A program made the translations under genes and the position numbers. A stretch of DNA of 64,000 bases from Agrostemma githago (lineage: Eukaryota; Streptophyta; Magnoliopsida; Caryophyllales; Caryophyllaceae): contig OY288256.1 of the NCBI GenBank assembly GCA_958450325.1, positions 14,664,557 to 14,728,556 of the forward strand, written 5' to 3'. This document shows positions 44,769 through 57,040 of this stretch, one piece after another; the first letter of the stretch is position 1, and each line of letters starts with the position of its first letter. The notes below the pieces were generated by a model. That model ran no database searches. It was not told the DNA's origin and was given only the letters and a program-made list of their open reading frames with translations.

Positions 44769-47030
44769 TGTAGACACCCACATTTTGACCGCCAGGTGTC
44801 TATAGTAGTTCCCGCCAAACACCCGATGATGATCGGACGCAAACGTGCTTTGACGAACTCGGATATGGGCTCGAAGTCATGGACATTTGGTTTAGGCTTA
44901 TTACGAAGTACAAATCTTACAAAACCAACCTCAAATCCAGGCCCAGTGGGTCGTTTCGAGTCAAATAAGACTAATTTGGGTCGATTCCGACACCAGGGGT
45001 AAAACCGTCTTTTAGAGACCGAGTCAAAGCCCGGTCAAAAATATTCTCGAGACACGCGAGTCAGCCGTGACACCTCACGTGGCTGATTCGGTCACCAATA
45101 CCACGAAAAAATCAGCTTCAAAAATATTAAACAAATCCGTTTAAGGATAGAATTCGATCTCAAGTAGGAATTCTATCCGGAAACCGAATCAGATACCGAC
45201 TGAGCTCCAGATACTCGGCCAAAACCCCCCCATTCAGCCGAGATTTCCTTTCTTCCTCCCCAAGCAACGAACTTCTCGTTCCTTTCAACTTCTTACATTT
45301 CCTATCCAAACCGGTATTTCTTGTTATCCAAGCAAGATACCTCTCCTAAACCTCTGCGCCTATAAATAGGACCCTCCATTCAACATTGAAAGACACAATT
45401 TATTCATGAACCTCGACACACACAGTTGTTAGTCACACACATACATCCTCGACATCTAGCAAAAATAATCTCGACATACATCCGAAGGAGCACCAAAATA
45501 CTGTCAAAATACCGACGAACCCGACCCCACCATCCGGCCAAATCCGTCACCTCATAAAAAAACGCACCATTCTAAACTCATCCACATCATCTCGACGTTC
45601 CCGTGCCTAAGCCACTGTCCGACGAGCTCTATACCGAGAAAGCAAAGCATGTAGGTTGAGGGTGTAAATCAAACCCGACTCTTTCCCTTTTCTCTTCCTT
45701 CTCCACGTTTTTTTTCTCTCTTTTCGGTCGTGTCGTCGGTCGTATTTTAATATGGGTCGTTCATCGCATATTTTTCATTATTTCTAATAATCGATACTAC
45801 AAAAAACTATTTTTACGTATAACGTTCTTAAAATACGATATCGATTCTCTAATCGAATATCGTATCCAACAAGAACCAAATTGATTAATTCTCGTTGATC
45901 GTTACACCTTTTTTAAACAAAATTCGACGATTTTATACGCGGAGAGAATTAACATCTCTTTCGTTCAAATCTTTTTTTTCTTTTTTTTCGTTCAAAACGA
46001 CTTTTTTTCAAAACCTTTTCTAAAATCATTCCGACTATTTGATATCGATTCTATAATCGAATATCGAATACGACGAATATCGAAAATATAAATCGAGTAT
46101 AAATTAATCCATATTTGAACGCGATTTATAAAAATTGACGATTTTCGACAAATAAAAAAAAAACCGGACAGACCCCCACGCGAGTCGCGCGCCTGTCAGG
46201 CGACTCGCGCGGAGGCCTGGATGGCCGGGTCCCTTTTTTCGTTTCCTCGCTTTTCTATTTTTTATTCTTTTCGAATCTTACATAAAAAGCGACTTCCGCG
46301 ACATATTTCGATAAATACTTTTTTCGACCTCCGTCAACACGTGTTAATCCATCACGTGTCATCAAATCTTTTTTCGAATAATGCATATTATTTATTCATG
46401 TCTTTATTCAATTTATTCAATCGTTACTAACTCGTTTTCTCGTGTTTGTAGCAATTTATTTCTATCTTTTGTTTTATTAGACTAAAACGAATTCACATGC
46501 TAAAATAACTTTGACGTTATTAGTTTAACATGCATTAAACGACTTAGCAACCCATTTATTTTTCTCACATGCTTAGGGAAAATAATCTTTGCATATCATT
46601 CAACCGTCGAACTAACGCGTGTACATAAAAAATGAACGATATCTTAGTAAAGGCGCTAAGTGCGGGCGGGGTTGGGTGTTCTTAGTGAACTTCCCAACAC
46701 GTACCCTCACCCCTTACTCAGAACCATGGTTTCCGGATGTCCGAATCCATTGGCAACGAGAGTCATTCAATACATGATATCCGATAATGTCGGTATCGGT
46801 ATCAAATGCAAAGGGACGAGCCCAATAAACTCTGACATCGGAAATGGGCCGTATTTTGTATACGGCCCACTACGACATAGAGTGGGCTCGAATTGTTCCG
46901 AATAACCACAAAATTCGGTGGCGACTCCTACTTCGATTTAAATTTCAATTTGACCATCTCATATGGAGATTCATTCGCCTCCCCAAAACCGCGCGTGGCC
47001 GCGTCGGGGTGGACCTATGTCATGTCCACA
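44769..47030 (+). repeat. 3' LTR of the Ogre-like element
   Basis: Matches 24878-27146 over its whole length. It ends CATGTCCACA and is followed by the target duplication CAACT. Confidence 0.95.
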
Positions 47031-47554
47031 CAACTCTAGCTGTCTTTTGCCCCCACTCTAAAATTCGCCGTAACTCAAATTGATTTGAGAGTAGTCGGCG
47101 ACCAAATAAGATTAAGCTCAGACTCTTATTTGATTTGTTGGCAGTATATATGAACAAGCATTTAGATTAAAGAAATAGTACTCTGTAGAGCTTTTCGTCG
47201 ATTTGCCGAGTATTCGACTTGTTTATCAATTCACAATAAAATGCACTAGAAGGGAACTTCATGTTCTATCATTCATTTAACATAAAACGGACATAGCGTT
47301 CATGATCTCTGGTGCTCTACTTCATCTTCTCGTCTTGGCTTTTATTTGAGGCAGCTCCTTAACTTCATTGAAAAATCAGATCTCGAAGAAGTACTTGTAG
47401 TTCCTCCTCACGCCTCAAATCTATCTATTGCTTTCCATAAACCCCAGAAAGTATACACATAGTCATAGTATCGGCAGTCAGGCAAGCCGCAATTGGTCGC
47501 TGTGGTGGCCCTAAACTTGGGGAAATCCCACCAACTAGGATTTTGGTTAGTCTT
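47031..47554. other. Unassigned sequence between two LTR elements
   Basis: No coding sequence recognised. It should be the right-hand continuation of the sequence left of 24878, but I see no LTR element part in it. Confidence 0.5.
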
Positions 47555-49179
47555 TGATGGGTAAGGGATTCGTCACGTCCCAACCGTCAATAATATAACC
47601 GGCTAACCTAACTAGGGTAGATAGGGTAAGTCGGGTCGAATCCACGGGGACGGTAAGAGGCGTCTGGACTAGGTCGGCCCAAATACTAGACTAAGTCAAC
47701 GGACTAAGCTAAGAATGGTAGAGAGGGAAGAAGACTAGACTATGACTATGGCTAAGAAGGACAAACTAGGAAAACGGGCTAGGATTAGGTCGGGGTCAAA
47801 GGGGTAACGGAATGGTCAAGGGAGGACTAGAGTGAAGGAGGTAGTAGGGTGATCTAGGTTGGTCCGGGCTCTCGCAACTTAGACCCGCCTAGAGGTTCCA
47901 CCTAGAAACCATCTCGGCGACACACATGACAAACGGGGTTCTAGCGCGCTATGGTGGCCTAGGTCGCATCCGGGCTCTCGCTACTTAGACCGGCCTAGGG
48001 GTCGTCCTCACCGGGCTCTCGCAACTTAGTGAGGGGACCGAACCCACAACAAACTAACACCCACAAAGAAAGGCAAGAAAACAAGCATTCGTACATACTT
48101 AGTCATTCAAGCAATTCAACAAACATGTGATGTGCATCAAACAAGAGGAAACCCAAATCTTCCACCAACATCTCCAACCATCCCCTAATCATTCAATTAA
48201 CACCCTAATCGCCTTACTAACCCTAGCAAGAACACTACTCTAACATAATCAAACTATAACTAACAAGAACAAGAGGAATCATCATAAGAAACCAAACATA
48301 CAAAAACAAACTAGTGAAAACAATAAACAACAATCAAAGATGAGAACTTGGATGATTAAACATAAAAGATTAAAGGAAAAGAGGAAGGAAAGATTATACC
48401 AAACTAGTGAAGGAGAAAGAACAAAACTTGCATTAATGAAGAAAACCCAAAACAAACATCCAAGTTTGTCAAGCTTGGTGAAGATCTTAAAGAATTCCCT
48501 TAATACAAGTACTAATCTATGATTAACTACTAATTATCGACTAATCTACACTAATCTAATCTAATCTAACCTAAAGTAGTCTAGGGTTTAATGTCTAGAG
48601 GAGTCCATCCCCTTTACATAACAAGGGAAGGGTATATATAGGGTTTAAGAATGAAAGGAGAAGAAGGAAAGCAAAGCGAGTGAGCTGTAGCCCATCCCGA
48701 CCGGGACGGATCTTCCCGATCGGGAAGGGTTCTGTCTTCCCGATCGGGAAGGATTCAACCCGACCGGGAAGGACCCACAGTAACGCTCCTAATCGTGCAC
48801 CCCTTCCCGATCGGGAAGGCCACTATCCCGACCGGGAAGGGTCTTGTGTGCCTCCAAATAGAGCTCTTTGGCCCTTCCTTGCCTCTCATGGGCTTCTCGT
48901 CGATTCTCGGGACTCGGGATCGGGTCTCGGAGGCTCGGGATTGGGTTCTGAGGTCTCGGGGTCGATTCCAAGGCATCGAGTCATCGTTCCTTAGTTTCGT
49001 TGGCTCCAAAATGCGTATGTATCGAGTCGGAATCGCTCCAACTCTTCCAAATTGGTCTCGGGAACCTGAAACAAACTAAAGGAAGCATAAGAAGCCCCTA
49101 AACCGCTCCCAAGGAGCGATTTTACAAGGAAAATGGGACCAAAACACTACGAAATAGGCACTACAAATGACACTTATCA
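47555..49179 (-). repeat. 3' LTR of the LARD-like element
   Basis: 1625 bases, TG...CA. TATATATA near 48631 would serve as a TATA box on either strand. It contains six short palindromes of the CCCGATCGGG type (see 48690-48845). Confidence 0.85.
48690..48845. repeat. Cluster of CCCGATCGGG/CCCGACCGGG palindromes in the LTR
   Basis: Six copies of TTCCCGATCGGGAA-like palindromes within 155 bases, at irregular spacing. Confidence 0.9.
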
Positions 49180-52104
49180 ACTCCCCCACACTTAACCCTT
49201 ACTCGCCCTCGAGTAAGCACATACTACTACTAAACTATCCGAGTGGGTATTAGCGCACCCTACGCCCCTTCAACTCACGCGAGTGCACTTAGAGGAAAGG
49301 TGCACTCCGCAAGGCAAGTCGGGTCTTGCGACAAAACTGTGGATGCAACCGGACACAAAACACATAAACAAACAAACACACAAACAACACATAATCGGTT
49401 GCACCCAAAACAAAAGAAATACCGCTTCCCTCTAAAAGCGGTGAAAGAAGCACCGGTTTAGGACTCGAGGTAAGTGACAACGTTCCCAAGCTAGCAATAC
49501 AAACCAAGGTGAACTAAACCCTAATAGTATGACGATCAAGTAATAAACACGTTGGTAACTTACCTAGGTCCTCCTAACTTTCTAAAAACGCACTACGGGA
49601 CGATCGACGGAGTGGAAAAGTGAAAAACCACGGTGTTAGTCGACACTGTAGGTAAGTGAGACCCCGCCCCCTTTAGCGTGAGCCAAGAGGGTCGTCCCGT
49701 GTCCAAAACCGCCTAACTAGTCCAAGTAAAAAGGTGGAAAACATGCAAAATGAGGGAAGACCGACTAATGCCGCTATCATCCTTCCTAGGGACTCGGTCC
49801 TTTGGTAGGCTCTTCTCGGCAAAAGTCGGAAAAGGCTTATTTTTGTGGGGATTTGTTTTTGTGAGATGGGTTTTCTTTTGGCATTTTCTTTCTTTTCGAC
49901 GTTTTGATTTGTTTTGCCATGCCATTCTTTTTCTTCTTTTCTATTTTCTTTTTGGCTTTTGTGCCTTTTCTTTTTCTTCATTTCTTTTTCTTTCTTTCTT
50001 TCACTTTTTTCTTTCTTTTTCTTTTCTTTGCCCTTTTGGCAAGATTTGACATTTTTGGCATTTCATTGTGTAACAAGAAAGAGAGAATCAACAATTTGCA
50101 ATTTATTGTGTGTATATGTGTAGAAGGTAGGGAAATGGGTAAGTTGGGGTTGCGCATTCCCTTTCAAACCCACAAAAAGTGGAGAAAACTTGGACTAACC
50201 AAACAATCCTAAACACGGTCACCTAAGGGACGAGACTCGGTAACCAAGGCCTTTTCACACCGTGGGTGGTCATAATGGTCAAAGGCGCAAATCCCGTAGT
50301 AAATCCCTAGTAAGCTAGGTGGACTCAAGGTAAAGGACCAACGAGCTCATTGATTTAGGGTCATTCTACTAGGCTAAAGTCCAAAACTCGATTTATACAA
50401 CTAGAAAGGGAAAAATAGACACTCACACACTAGCCTCTAAACCGGGTTTTCGAAAACCATTTACACACACGACACACAACACAAACACCACCCCGAATTT
50501 CCAAATGAGCAACCAATCAACCACAACCTTTACAAGCTCCACCCGAGCACACCACAACACATATCTCCTCCAAACTCCACAAGAAACAAAGAGGAAAAAG
50601 GGTTAAAAAGATGTTACCGGGTGTCTTGAAAGCTCTCCAAAGCTAGCGGTGACTAAGTGACCTATAAGGCAAGAGGGAGGCAAAACACACACACAAAACA
50701 AATATACGACACAATGACACAAAAGGAAAACACACAAAAGTAAAATCTTTTTGATTTTTGTGAAAAAATTTCAAATTTTTAGGGATTTTAAAGATTTTTT
50801 TCGAAAAACTAAGAAAGTAAAACTAACTGTACTAGAATATCGCTCCCCCACACTTAAATCGAGCCATGTCCTCATGCTCGATCGTAGGGTGCGGAGAGAC
50901 AAAAGAAAAAAGAAAATAAACTACGAAAATAAAGCTAAAAATCAAAAATAAAGTGAAGAAAAAGGTAGAAGGTGTCCGGCCGGGGTGTAATCAAGTCACC
51001 AAGGGCCGAGACGAGAAAAAGATATGGATGGGGGAAGAAAATAAAAAAAAAAGGAAATAAAAGGAAATGGGAGGGGAGGGCTAGGTGTAATCAAGTCACC
51101 TAGCCCGGATTCCGCCTAAATCCGACTAAATCCTCAAAAAAAAGAAAAGAAAGTGGGAATCTTGTAAAAAATTTGGATTTTTCGATTGACTCTCGACGCA
51201 ATCACGTCGTCGGGAGTCGGGAGCAACTACTACCGAGGCCTCGAAGGCCACCATGACATCAAGACACATAAGTGTATAGGGGAAGGGAATAAACAAAGGA
51301 AAACAAGCAACAACAAAAACGGAAAAGAAAGGATAGTTGTCGTACCATAGGTTAGCAACTCACTCTCTCCATCGTCTCATAGATCGATAAAGGCGCTTGC
51401 TTGTCTTCCTCATTGCTTTTTCGCTTCATTCTCGATAATATCGCATGGTAGAGGTGGTAGAGGTGTGAGGGTGGTGGGATTTGATGTGGATCTTGGTGTA
51501 AAGTGAGGTGTACGGGTCATATGATAGGAGGAAGGAGAAGTAGGGAGGTTGGGAGGGGGCATAATAGATGGGTGGAGTCAAGGGGACCGTCCCGGTCGGG
51601 ATGGGTGATCCCGATCGGGTTGAGAACCCTTCCCGATCGGGAAGCTCTCGTCCCGGTCGGGAACACACTCCAGTAAGTCCGAATTTCAGCACCTTCATCC
51701 CGATCGGGATGACTCCCTCCCGGTCGGGATTCCTCATCCTTCCCGGTCGGGAAGCCCTCTTCCCAGTCGGGATGAGTCTTCTTTGCTTCCCCAAGCCCAA
51801 AAGCTTATCATAAGCTTCAAAAACCGACTTCCTCGCTCGCAAACCAAACTTCATCATCGACCACTCCTTTCTAGGAGTCACCTTCACTTCACCTATCACA
51901 ATAAACTCAAACAAAACATCAAATTCACTCCCTCACATCGCTCATCAAAATACCAAATCAATTACAAGAATATCACAAAACTACCAAAATCAAGAGATAA
52001 AACACAATTACAAGCACAAGAATTCTAAAGAAGAGAGAAGGGGAATATACAACATGACGGTTCTTTAGGAACTCCGTCAAATCGAGGATGGTGGACTCCA
52101 TTCT
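49180..52104. other. LARD interior without genes
   Basis: Holds a pyrimidine-rich tract (49830-50040), a second copy of CTCCCCCACACTTAA near 50844, and a second palindrome cluster at 51588-51775. Short ORFs are compositional artefacts. Confidence 0.6.
51588..51775. repeat. Second cluster of TCCCGRTCGGGA palindromes
   Basis: Eight copies such as TTCCCGATCGGGAAG and TCCCGGTCGGGA in under 190 bases, of the same kind as in the LTR. Confidence 0.9.
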
Positions 52105-53451
52105 TCAACCATAGCCCTCAAGGGCATGGAGGAGCAAGTCGAACGCGCTACCGACATCGTAGTGAAGGCCCAAGAAGCGCTCGAGCTTAACCGACCTCCA
52201 CGGCCTCCAAGGAGGAGGCAAGAAGTAGGAATCAAAAGACCCAAAATCATCTTCAAAATCGTCTCCGGGGTCTATCCATCCTACGAGATCAACCGATCTC
52301 TTCCTCTCTAAGCATTGCCTCCAATTACAAGCAAGCTTCATCTCCAAGAAGCAAGGCACATAAAGCGGTTTTGGCCTCATCTCTTCATTGCACACCCCCA
52401 CACTTGCCTCAAGTTGTGGTTCCCCATCTTCATCACTCGGCCCCACATCATCTTGGAGAGGAGAATCGAAACTTCTACCGGCGGTTTCAATCTCTTCCAA
52501 GTCATCTCTCGGTGTACAAATAAGGGGCTCTTGATGCGTAGTCTCATTCTCGGACATGGGCAACTCGAGGCTAACAATCTCACCCAACAACTCTACAAAC
52601 TTCACCAAACCATCCCACTCACTATCCTTCTCCAATTCCTCACCAATGTTGCCTTCACCAAGAGTCATCTCCTCATTCGTCTCTTTTTGGGTAGACGATT
52701 GAGGTTCTTCAAAGCAAACTTCTCTATCAAAGGGAACTACATTGGCTGCTTCGTAACTCGGTTGCTCCTCTTTCTCAAGTGGGCACCCTCCATCTAAATA
52801 CGATGCTCGGGATAAAGACATTATGGCTTGAACCGATAATGCATTTAATTGAGCATTCCTCGCCTCGTTTGCCCTTCGCATTTGGACCATTAATTCCTCT
52901 TGTTCTTTTCGCAATTGAATGGCCATTTCTTGTGTGCTCCTTTGCAATTGAAGAATCGAATGACACAACTCCAAGTTGGGCAATTGGTGATCATTGGAGT
53001 CTTGTAAGGCTCCTTGATAATCTTGATGATGCCCATAGGGTGGGGCATCATATTGTTGGTAGCAAGGTTGGGGTGATTGGTAGTATTGTGGGTCATAGGG
53101 TTCATATTATGGTTGGGGTGGAGGGTAATATTGTGGGTCTTGGGGGTATTGGCTTCCACAAGATGAATCTTGAGTGTACATGGTGGGGTCACAGTCATAA
53201 CTCGAGTAGTAACCACCATGATCGTAGGATTGATAGTCATTCACTTGTTGGTAGCCATTTTCATAACCTTGAAGATCATATCCGTCTTGATTACCCCAAG
53301 AAGCTTGATCATGGTAGGGGGACGTCATGTCATAGCTTTGGTTCATGGAAGAAGAGTGGTAGCTCATATCGGCTCCCGGGTGTGTGGAGTTTAGATCAAA
53401 CCCCATGCTTGCTCGAAAATCGTAGTCCATACCCGGTTCTAAACCACTCAT
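52105..53451 (-). pseudogene. LARD ORF: Tyr/Gln-rich low-complexity protein with coiled coil, one stop
   Basis: One frame runs from ATG at 53451 (MSGLEPGMDYDFRASMGFDL) to a stop at 52105, about 448 codons, broken only by a TAA at about 53107 after YYPPPQP. Residues 1-145 are rich in Tyr, Gln, Asp and Ser (prion-like composition). Residues about 155-205 form a charged coiled coil (QLRKEQEELMVQMRRANEAR). The rest is acidic, ending with WIDPGDDFEDDFGSFDSYFL and RFLGLHYDVGSAFDLLLHAL. I know no family for it. It sits where gag would be, close to the primer site, so it might replace or interact with gag. Confidence 0.6.
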
Positions 53452-53685
53452 CCTAGCAACCGTCCGTTTAAGCGGCTCTGAGTTGCAAGAAGAAGATAAT
53501 CACCACCTCTAAGCACAAACTGCAGACTAAGAACAAACGTGAGAAGTCTAGTGCTTTTTGGGCACTAGACAAGAGAGAAATAAACCGCACACACACAAGA
53601 AGCAATGTAACCAAAAGAAAAAAGAAAAACACAAACACAAAGACAAAGTCAAGCAAATAGGAAAACAAAGTCCAAACTAGCACCG

Positions 53686-53703
53686 TCCCCGGCAACAGCG
53701 CCA
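53686..53703 (-). other. Primer-binding site of the LARD-like element
   Basis: On the minus strand TGGCGCTGTTGCCGGGGA, three bases inside the truncated 5' LTR. One base differs from the usual TGGCGCCGTTGCCGGGGA. Confidence 0.8.
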
Positions 53704-53706
53704 AAT

Positions 53707-53907
53707 TGATGGGTAAGGGATTCGTCACGTCCCAACCGTCAATAATATAACCGGCTAACCTAACTAGGGTAGATAGGGTAAGTCGGGTCGAATCCACGGG
53801 GACGGTAAGAGGCGTCTAGACTAGGTCGGCCCAAATACTAGACTAAGTCAACGGACAAGCTAAGAATGGTAGAGAGGGAAGAAGACTAGACTATGACTAT
53901 GGCTAAG
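53707..53907 (-). repeat. Truncated 5' LTR of the LARD-like element
   Basis: Nearly identical to 47555-47755 (one-base deletion in GGACTAAGC, few substitutions). Homology stops at GGCTAAG near 53907, where gene-fragment sequence starts. Confidence 0.9.
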
Positions 53908-53949
53908 GAGGTGTCGATATATATAAGACTACCTTCATTGTAATACATT

Positions 53950-54455
53950 AAGAAGGTACACTAAATGAAGTACAATTAGATAAAGAAGCCGGAAAGTGGC
54001 CCGATGATGCAACACATGAAGTGGCTACATTAGGGCTTATGTGTTCAGAGCTAAGGGGTAGAGACATGCCTGATCTAAGAGAAGTTGTTCTAAGGTATGT
54101 TTTCTTTTCAATATTCACCGTATTCTTCTCTTTGTGCCTCATTAGTACTGTACTAATAAACTGGTTCATCAATAAATAAGAGGCTGTCAAGGATTGCTAG
54201 AATCAGGGTGTCGAAGAAACGAACACAAGTTTATTCGTTTTGGTATAAAGAGCACCACAAGGGAAGTTCATATGCTGGCAAGTTTCTAACACACGTCATG
54301 AGTATCATCACTCCATGACTTTCCAAATGGCATCACAAAACCTAGATTCACAGGTTAATAACTTTTGCATTTGCTTTGTACTACAGGAGGTCATGGATGA
54401 TCCCTATGTAGCAGCAGACGGATACACATATAATCGAGCAGCGATAGAGACGTGC
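53950..54455 (+). pseudogene. U-box/protein kinase (PUB) gene fragment
   Basis: The first exon-like piece (to 54094, with a GTATGT donor) reads KEAGKWPDDATHEVATLGLM, then CSELRGRDMPDLREVVL. This is the C-terminal end of the kinase domain in plant U-box receptor-like kinases. A second piece follows an acceptor at 54387 and reads EVMDDPYVAADGYTYNRAAI, the start of the U-box (E3 ligase) domain. The U-box is cut after AIE, and the stretch between is not open. The order kinase then U-box fits that family. The rest of the gene is absent, so it is a relic. Confidence 0.8.
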
Positions 54456-55612
54456 GTACCTCCCACTTCCACACAAATATATAATGCCAAATTACACCAT
54501 ATATACTTGAAGCTATTAAGCAATGGAAGTCCAAGCAAACACCCAAATGATAACCCATCATTCAAAGTGAAAAGTAATCAACTACAAGAAATCTATCTGT
54601 ATCAACTACTCAGCTCTCTTACCCATGGCAACACATGCATTATCAAATCTAGGTTTCCCAAAATGCCTTACTTGCGCGGAGTTCTCTAGCACTTTCATAA
54701 GCAACCTTACGTGATTTGCCAAACTGATTCTTCACTTTCACTAAAGATACCAAGCTAATTCAAGATACAGGTGACGGACCTAATACATGTAGAAATATAA
54801 AGTGATAAGTATTTGATTCAAAAAAATAGGACATTTTCCGGTAAATGGCTATATGACTAAGATTACAACGATTCTGTCATATTCACATTACCAACAATAA
54901 TAAGTCAATCACTAGGCAGATAACATACAAAAAACATTCAGTGAATGACAAATCCTCCCTCAATTTTAAACTCTGGTCAAATACCTTGCTCATCCCACCA
55001 CCAAAACCAGACAAAAAGATAATAAGTGTGTAAATAATAGGGGATTTGGAGAGAAGGGAAACAAAATCCCTTGTTTGGATAATAAGTGGCGAGAAAAGGA
55101 AGGAGCCAACAAAAGAAGATTCAGAGGAAAACAACATTCTTCATTCTCACTTCACTTCCCGAATTCATTTTCAACGTATTTGAAACATATTTCTACTAAC
55201 TGGATTATTCTCTAATTTACACAGGAACAATGAAATCTCCCCAAAAGTGCCACAAAGAATACAATATTGAATCGATTAAACTGCTTGCTGCCAGCATTAT
55301 CAGTAATATAGCAAGTGAAACATACAATTAGCACTGTAACTATACTTGGAGTCTACCTTGATAAACACAATAACAGAACACACAAATGGAAACAAATTGA
55401 ACCAATTTTCATTGATGAAGAAAATGCTACAAAAGGCACGACACTGTCACTAAAACCAAGTGCACAATCTACCATTACGCAATTGCAGAGCTACATCAAA
55501 AGAAAAAACCCAAAATCATCCTCCAAGTTGCAAAAATGGAAAGACCAAATTTCATGTTACCTAGCAAATTTTGTACAGAAACGCCTCAAATTCGGCCCAA
55601 AATCTTCCCTAT
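54456..55612. other. Non-coding sequence between gene fragments
   Basis: AT-rich. No recognisable gene or element. Part may be the remains of the U-box gene's 3' flank or of sequence downstream of the MinD fragment. Confidence 0.5.
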
Positions 55613-56325
55613 TCACCATCCAAAGAACGAAAACAGGCCGCCTTTTTTCGGCTCCTCCTCCATCATAATAGCAGTCATAGTATCCTGCTCCGCAAGGCGC
55701 CAAGCAGCCTGCTCGAAAGCCAACCCAGCCAAACTAGGAGGCCGAATCAACACAAGCGGATACCCTCGGTTCCTACTCCGAATAACCTCAGTATCCTCGG
55801 GAATAACCCCTAACAATGGCAACCGTAACATCTCCTAAACATCAAGCACACTCATCATATCCTCTCCCTTGATCATATCAGTTCTAACTCGATTCACCGT
55901 CATCTTGATATCCTTAACCCCGTCGCACTCGAGCAGACCCGTCACCCGGTCGGCGTCCCTCTGACGAGGACGGACTCGTTTGCCGGCGTAATCGCGGTGA
56001 CAAATCCGGCGGGGCAGTAGATCAGGACGAAATCAGGGTTGACCGATTGCTTTAGCGCGTCGGTCAGCCATGAGAGGGCCTTGCCGCCGAAGGAGAGGGG
56101 GATCTTGGAGTGGGGCCTGGAGATGCAGAGGAGGTTGAGGTGCGGCCACCGCTTGTCCCAGACCAAGGCCTGGTCGAGGCGGCAGTCGCCGTTGAGGACC
56201 TCCAAGACGGTGTAGTTGACCCGGGATTCGAGGTCGAGGTTGCGGAGGCCGACGTTGGCGTCGATGAGGATGGTGGAGAAGCCGTGGCGGGCGAGGGAGA
56301 TGCCGAGGTTGGCGGTTGGCGGGCA
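55613..56325 (-). pseudogene. MinD (chloroplast division-site ATPase) pseudogene, 5'-truncated
   Basis: MinD places the chloroplast division ring. The fragment reads LGISLARHGFSTILIDANVG and VLEVLNGDCRLDQALVWDKR, then NPDFVLIYCPAGFVTAITPA. In a second frame come RDADRVTGLLECDGVKDIKM and TVNRVRTDMIKGEDMMSVLD, then EMLRLPLLGVIPEDTEVIRS to the end FFSW-like FSFFGW. Defects: the P-loop and transit peptide are missing upstream of 56325; the Walker-B DCPAG reads YCPAG; a short deletion shifts the frame near 55963; CAG has become TAG in DVQEML. It has no introns, but plant MinD genes are usually intronless, so this does not prove retro-copying. Confidence 0.9.
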
Positions 56326-56343
56326 AGGCCTGTGTAATACTTC

Positions 56344-57040
56344 ATTGTGAGATCATTGGACACGGGATAAAAGAGGCCGACATTAACAGTGGAGTTGAGA
56401 CATGAGATATTGAAATATCAGGACGAGTTAAGTTGAGTTAAGATAGAGAAACCTTCGAATGAGACTCCTGTACTGCTCAGGATTTTCCAGCAGCTCGCCA
56501 TCCATCAGTACTAAGTTTGAGTCCCCTGGGCAACGAAAACTGAGTGCCAGTACAGTTTTCCATTCCTATGCCGCGAAGAATATCAGTAATGTACTTTCTT
56601 TGGTTCAAGCCACTTCTAACCCCAAGAAATAACGAAGTGGACCCAAGTCTTTAACTGAAAATGCAGAATCCAGATTACCCTTAGCTTGAGCAATGATAGA
56701 TTCATCATTACTAGATAACAGTACATCGTCTACATAGACCACAGCCACTGTGAAGGTCTCCTTGTCAGTATCAGACCGTAAAAATAAAGAGTAGTCAGAT
56801 CTCGATTGTTTGAGGCCATAAAGAGAGCTTTTCAGGCCATCGACAAACCATTCCTGGTTTAGCTTTCAAATAGCCCTCCAGGAGGTTCCATATTTCATGT
56901 ACACCTCTTCTTCTAAAAATCCATGAAGAAAGGCGTTATTGATATCTAACTGAGATGTATCACCAAATTCTTAGTTGCTGCGACAGCAATGACAGTACGC
57001 ACCGTGGTAAATTTTGCAACAGGAGAAAAGACGTTCTTGG
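56344..57040 (-). pseudogene. Ty1/copia reverse transcriptase fragment
   Basis: Minus-strand reading gives FSPVAKFTTVRTVIAVAATK, LDINNAFLHGFLEEEVYMK, then V-Y-V-D-D-V around 56735 and NQRKYITDILRGIGMENCTG. These are RT motifs of copia elements in the correct order, with several frameshifts and stops. Confidence 0.8.

Larger units (their letters stand above)
24878..47030 (+). mobile_element. Complete Ogre-like (Tat clade) LTR retrotransposon with nested CACTA
   Basis: The element spans 22,153 bases, about 14.8 kb without the nested CACTA. LTRs are 24878-27146 and 44769-47030, and the target duplication CAACT (24873-24877, 47031-47035) is perfect. A primer-binding site follows the left LTR and a polypurine tract precedes the right one. 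Gag-pro and pol lie on the plus strand, and an antisense PMD-like gene lies between pol and the 3' LTR. Long LTRs, dual RNase H and the primer site TGGCGACTCCGCTGGGGA fit the Ogre group as I know it. In the first 1.1 kb the LTRs differ at about 20 places (about 98% alike). Several stops and two frameshifts make gag-pol dead. Confidence 0.93.
47555..53907 (-). mobile_element. Non-autonomous LTR element (LARD-like) with Athila-type primer site; 5' LTR truncated
   Basis: A full LTR at 47555-49179 and a 201-base piece of the second at 53707-53907 share TGATGGGTAAGGGATTCGTC and the sequence after it. On the minus strand a polypurine tract (AAGTGTGGGGGAGT) borders the left LTR and a primer-binding site borders the right one. 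Orientation is thus minus, with the 5' LTR cut off. The 4.5-kb interior has no RT, protease or integrase, only one long unfamiliar ORF near the 5' end. This is the layout of a large retrotransposon derivative. The primer site TGGCGCTGTTGCCGGGGA is close to the Athila/tRNA-Asp form. Confidence 0.82.

Noticed and set aside
49830..50123. ORFs rich in Phe/Ser/Leu resembling membrane proteins
   Set aside because: Caused by a long pyrimidine-rich tract. All three frames look hydrophobic, and none has homology I recognise.
55942..56363. Overlapping Pro/Ser/Thr/Arg-rich ORFs over the MinD fragment
   Set aside because: Shadow frames of GC-rich MinD coding sequence.
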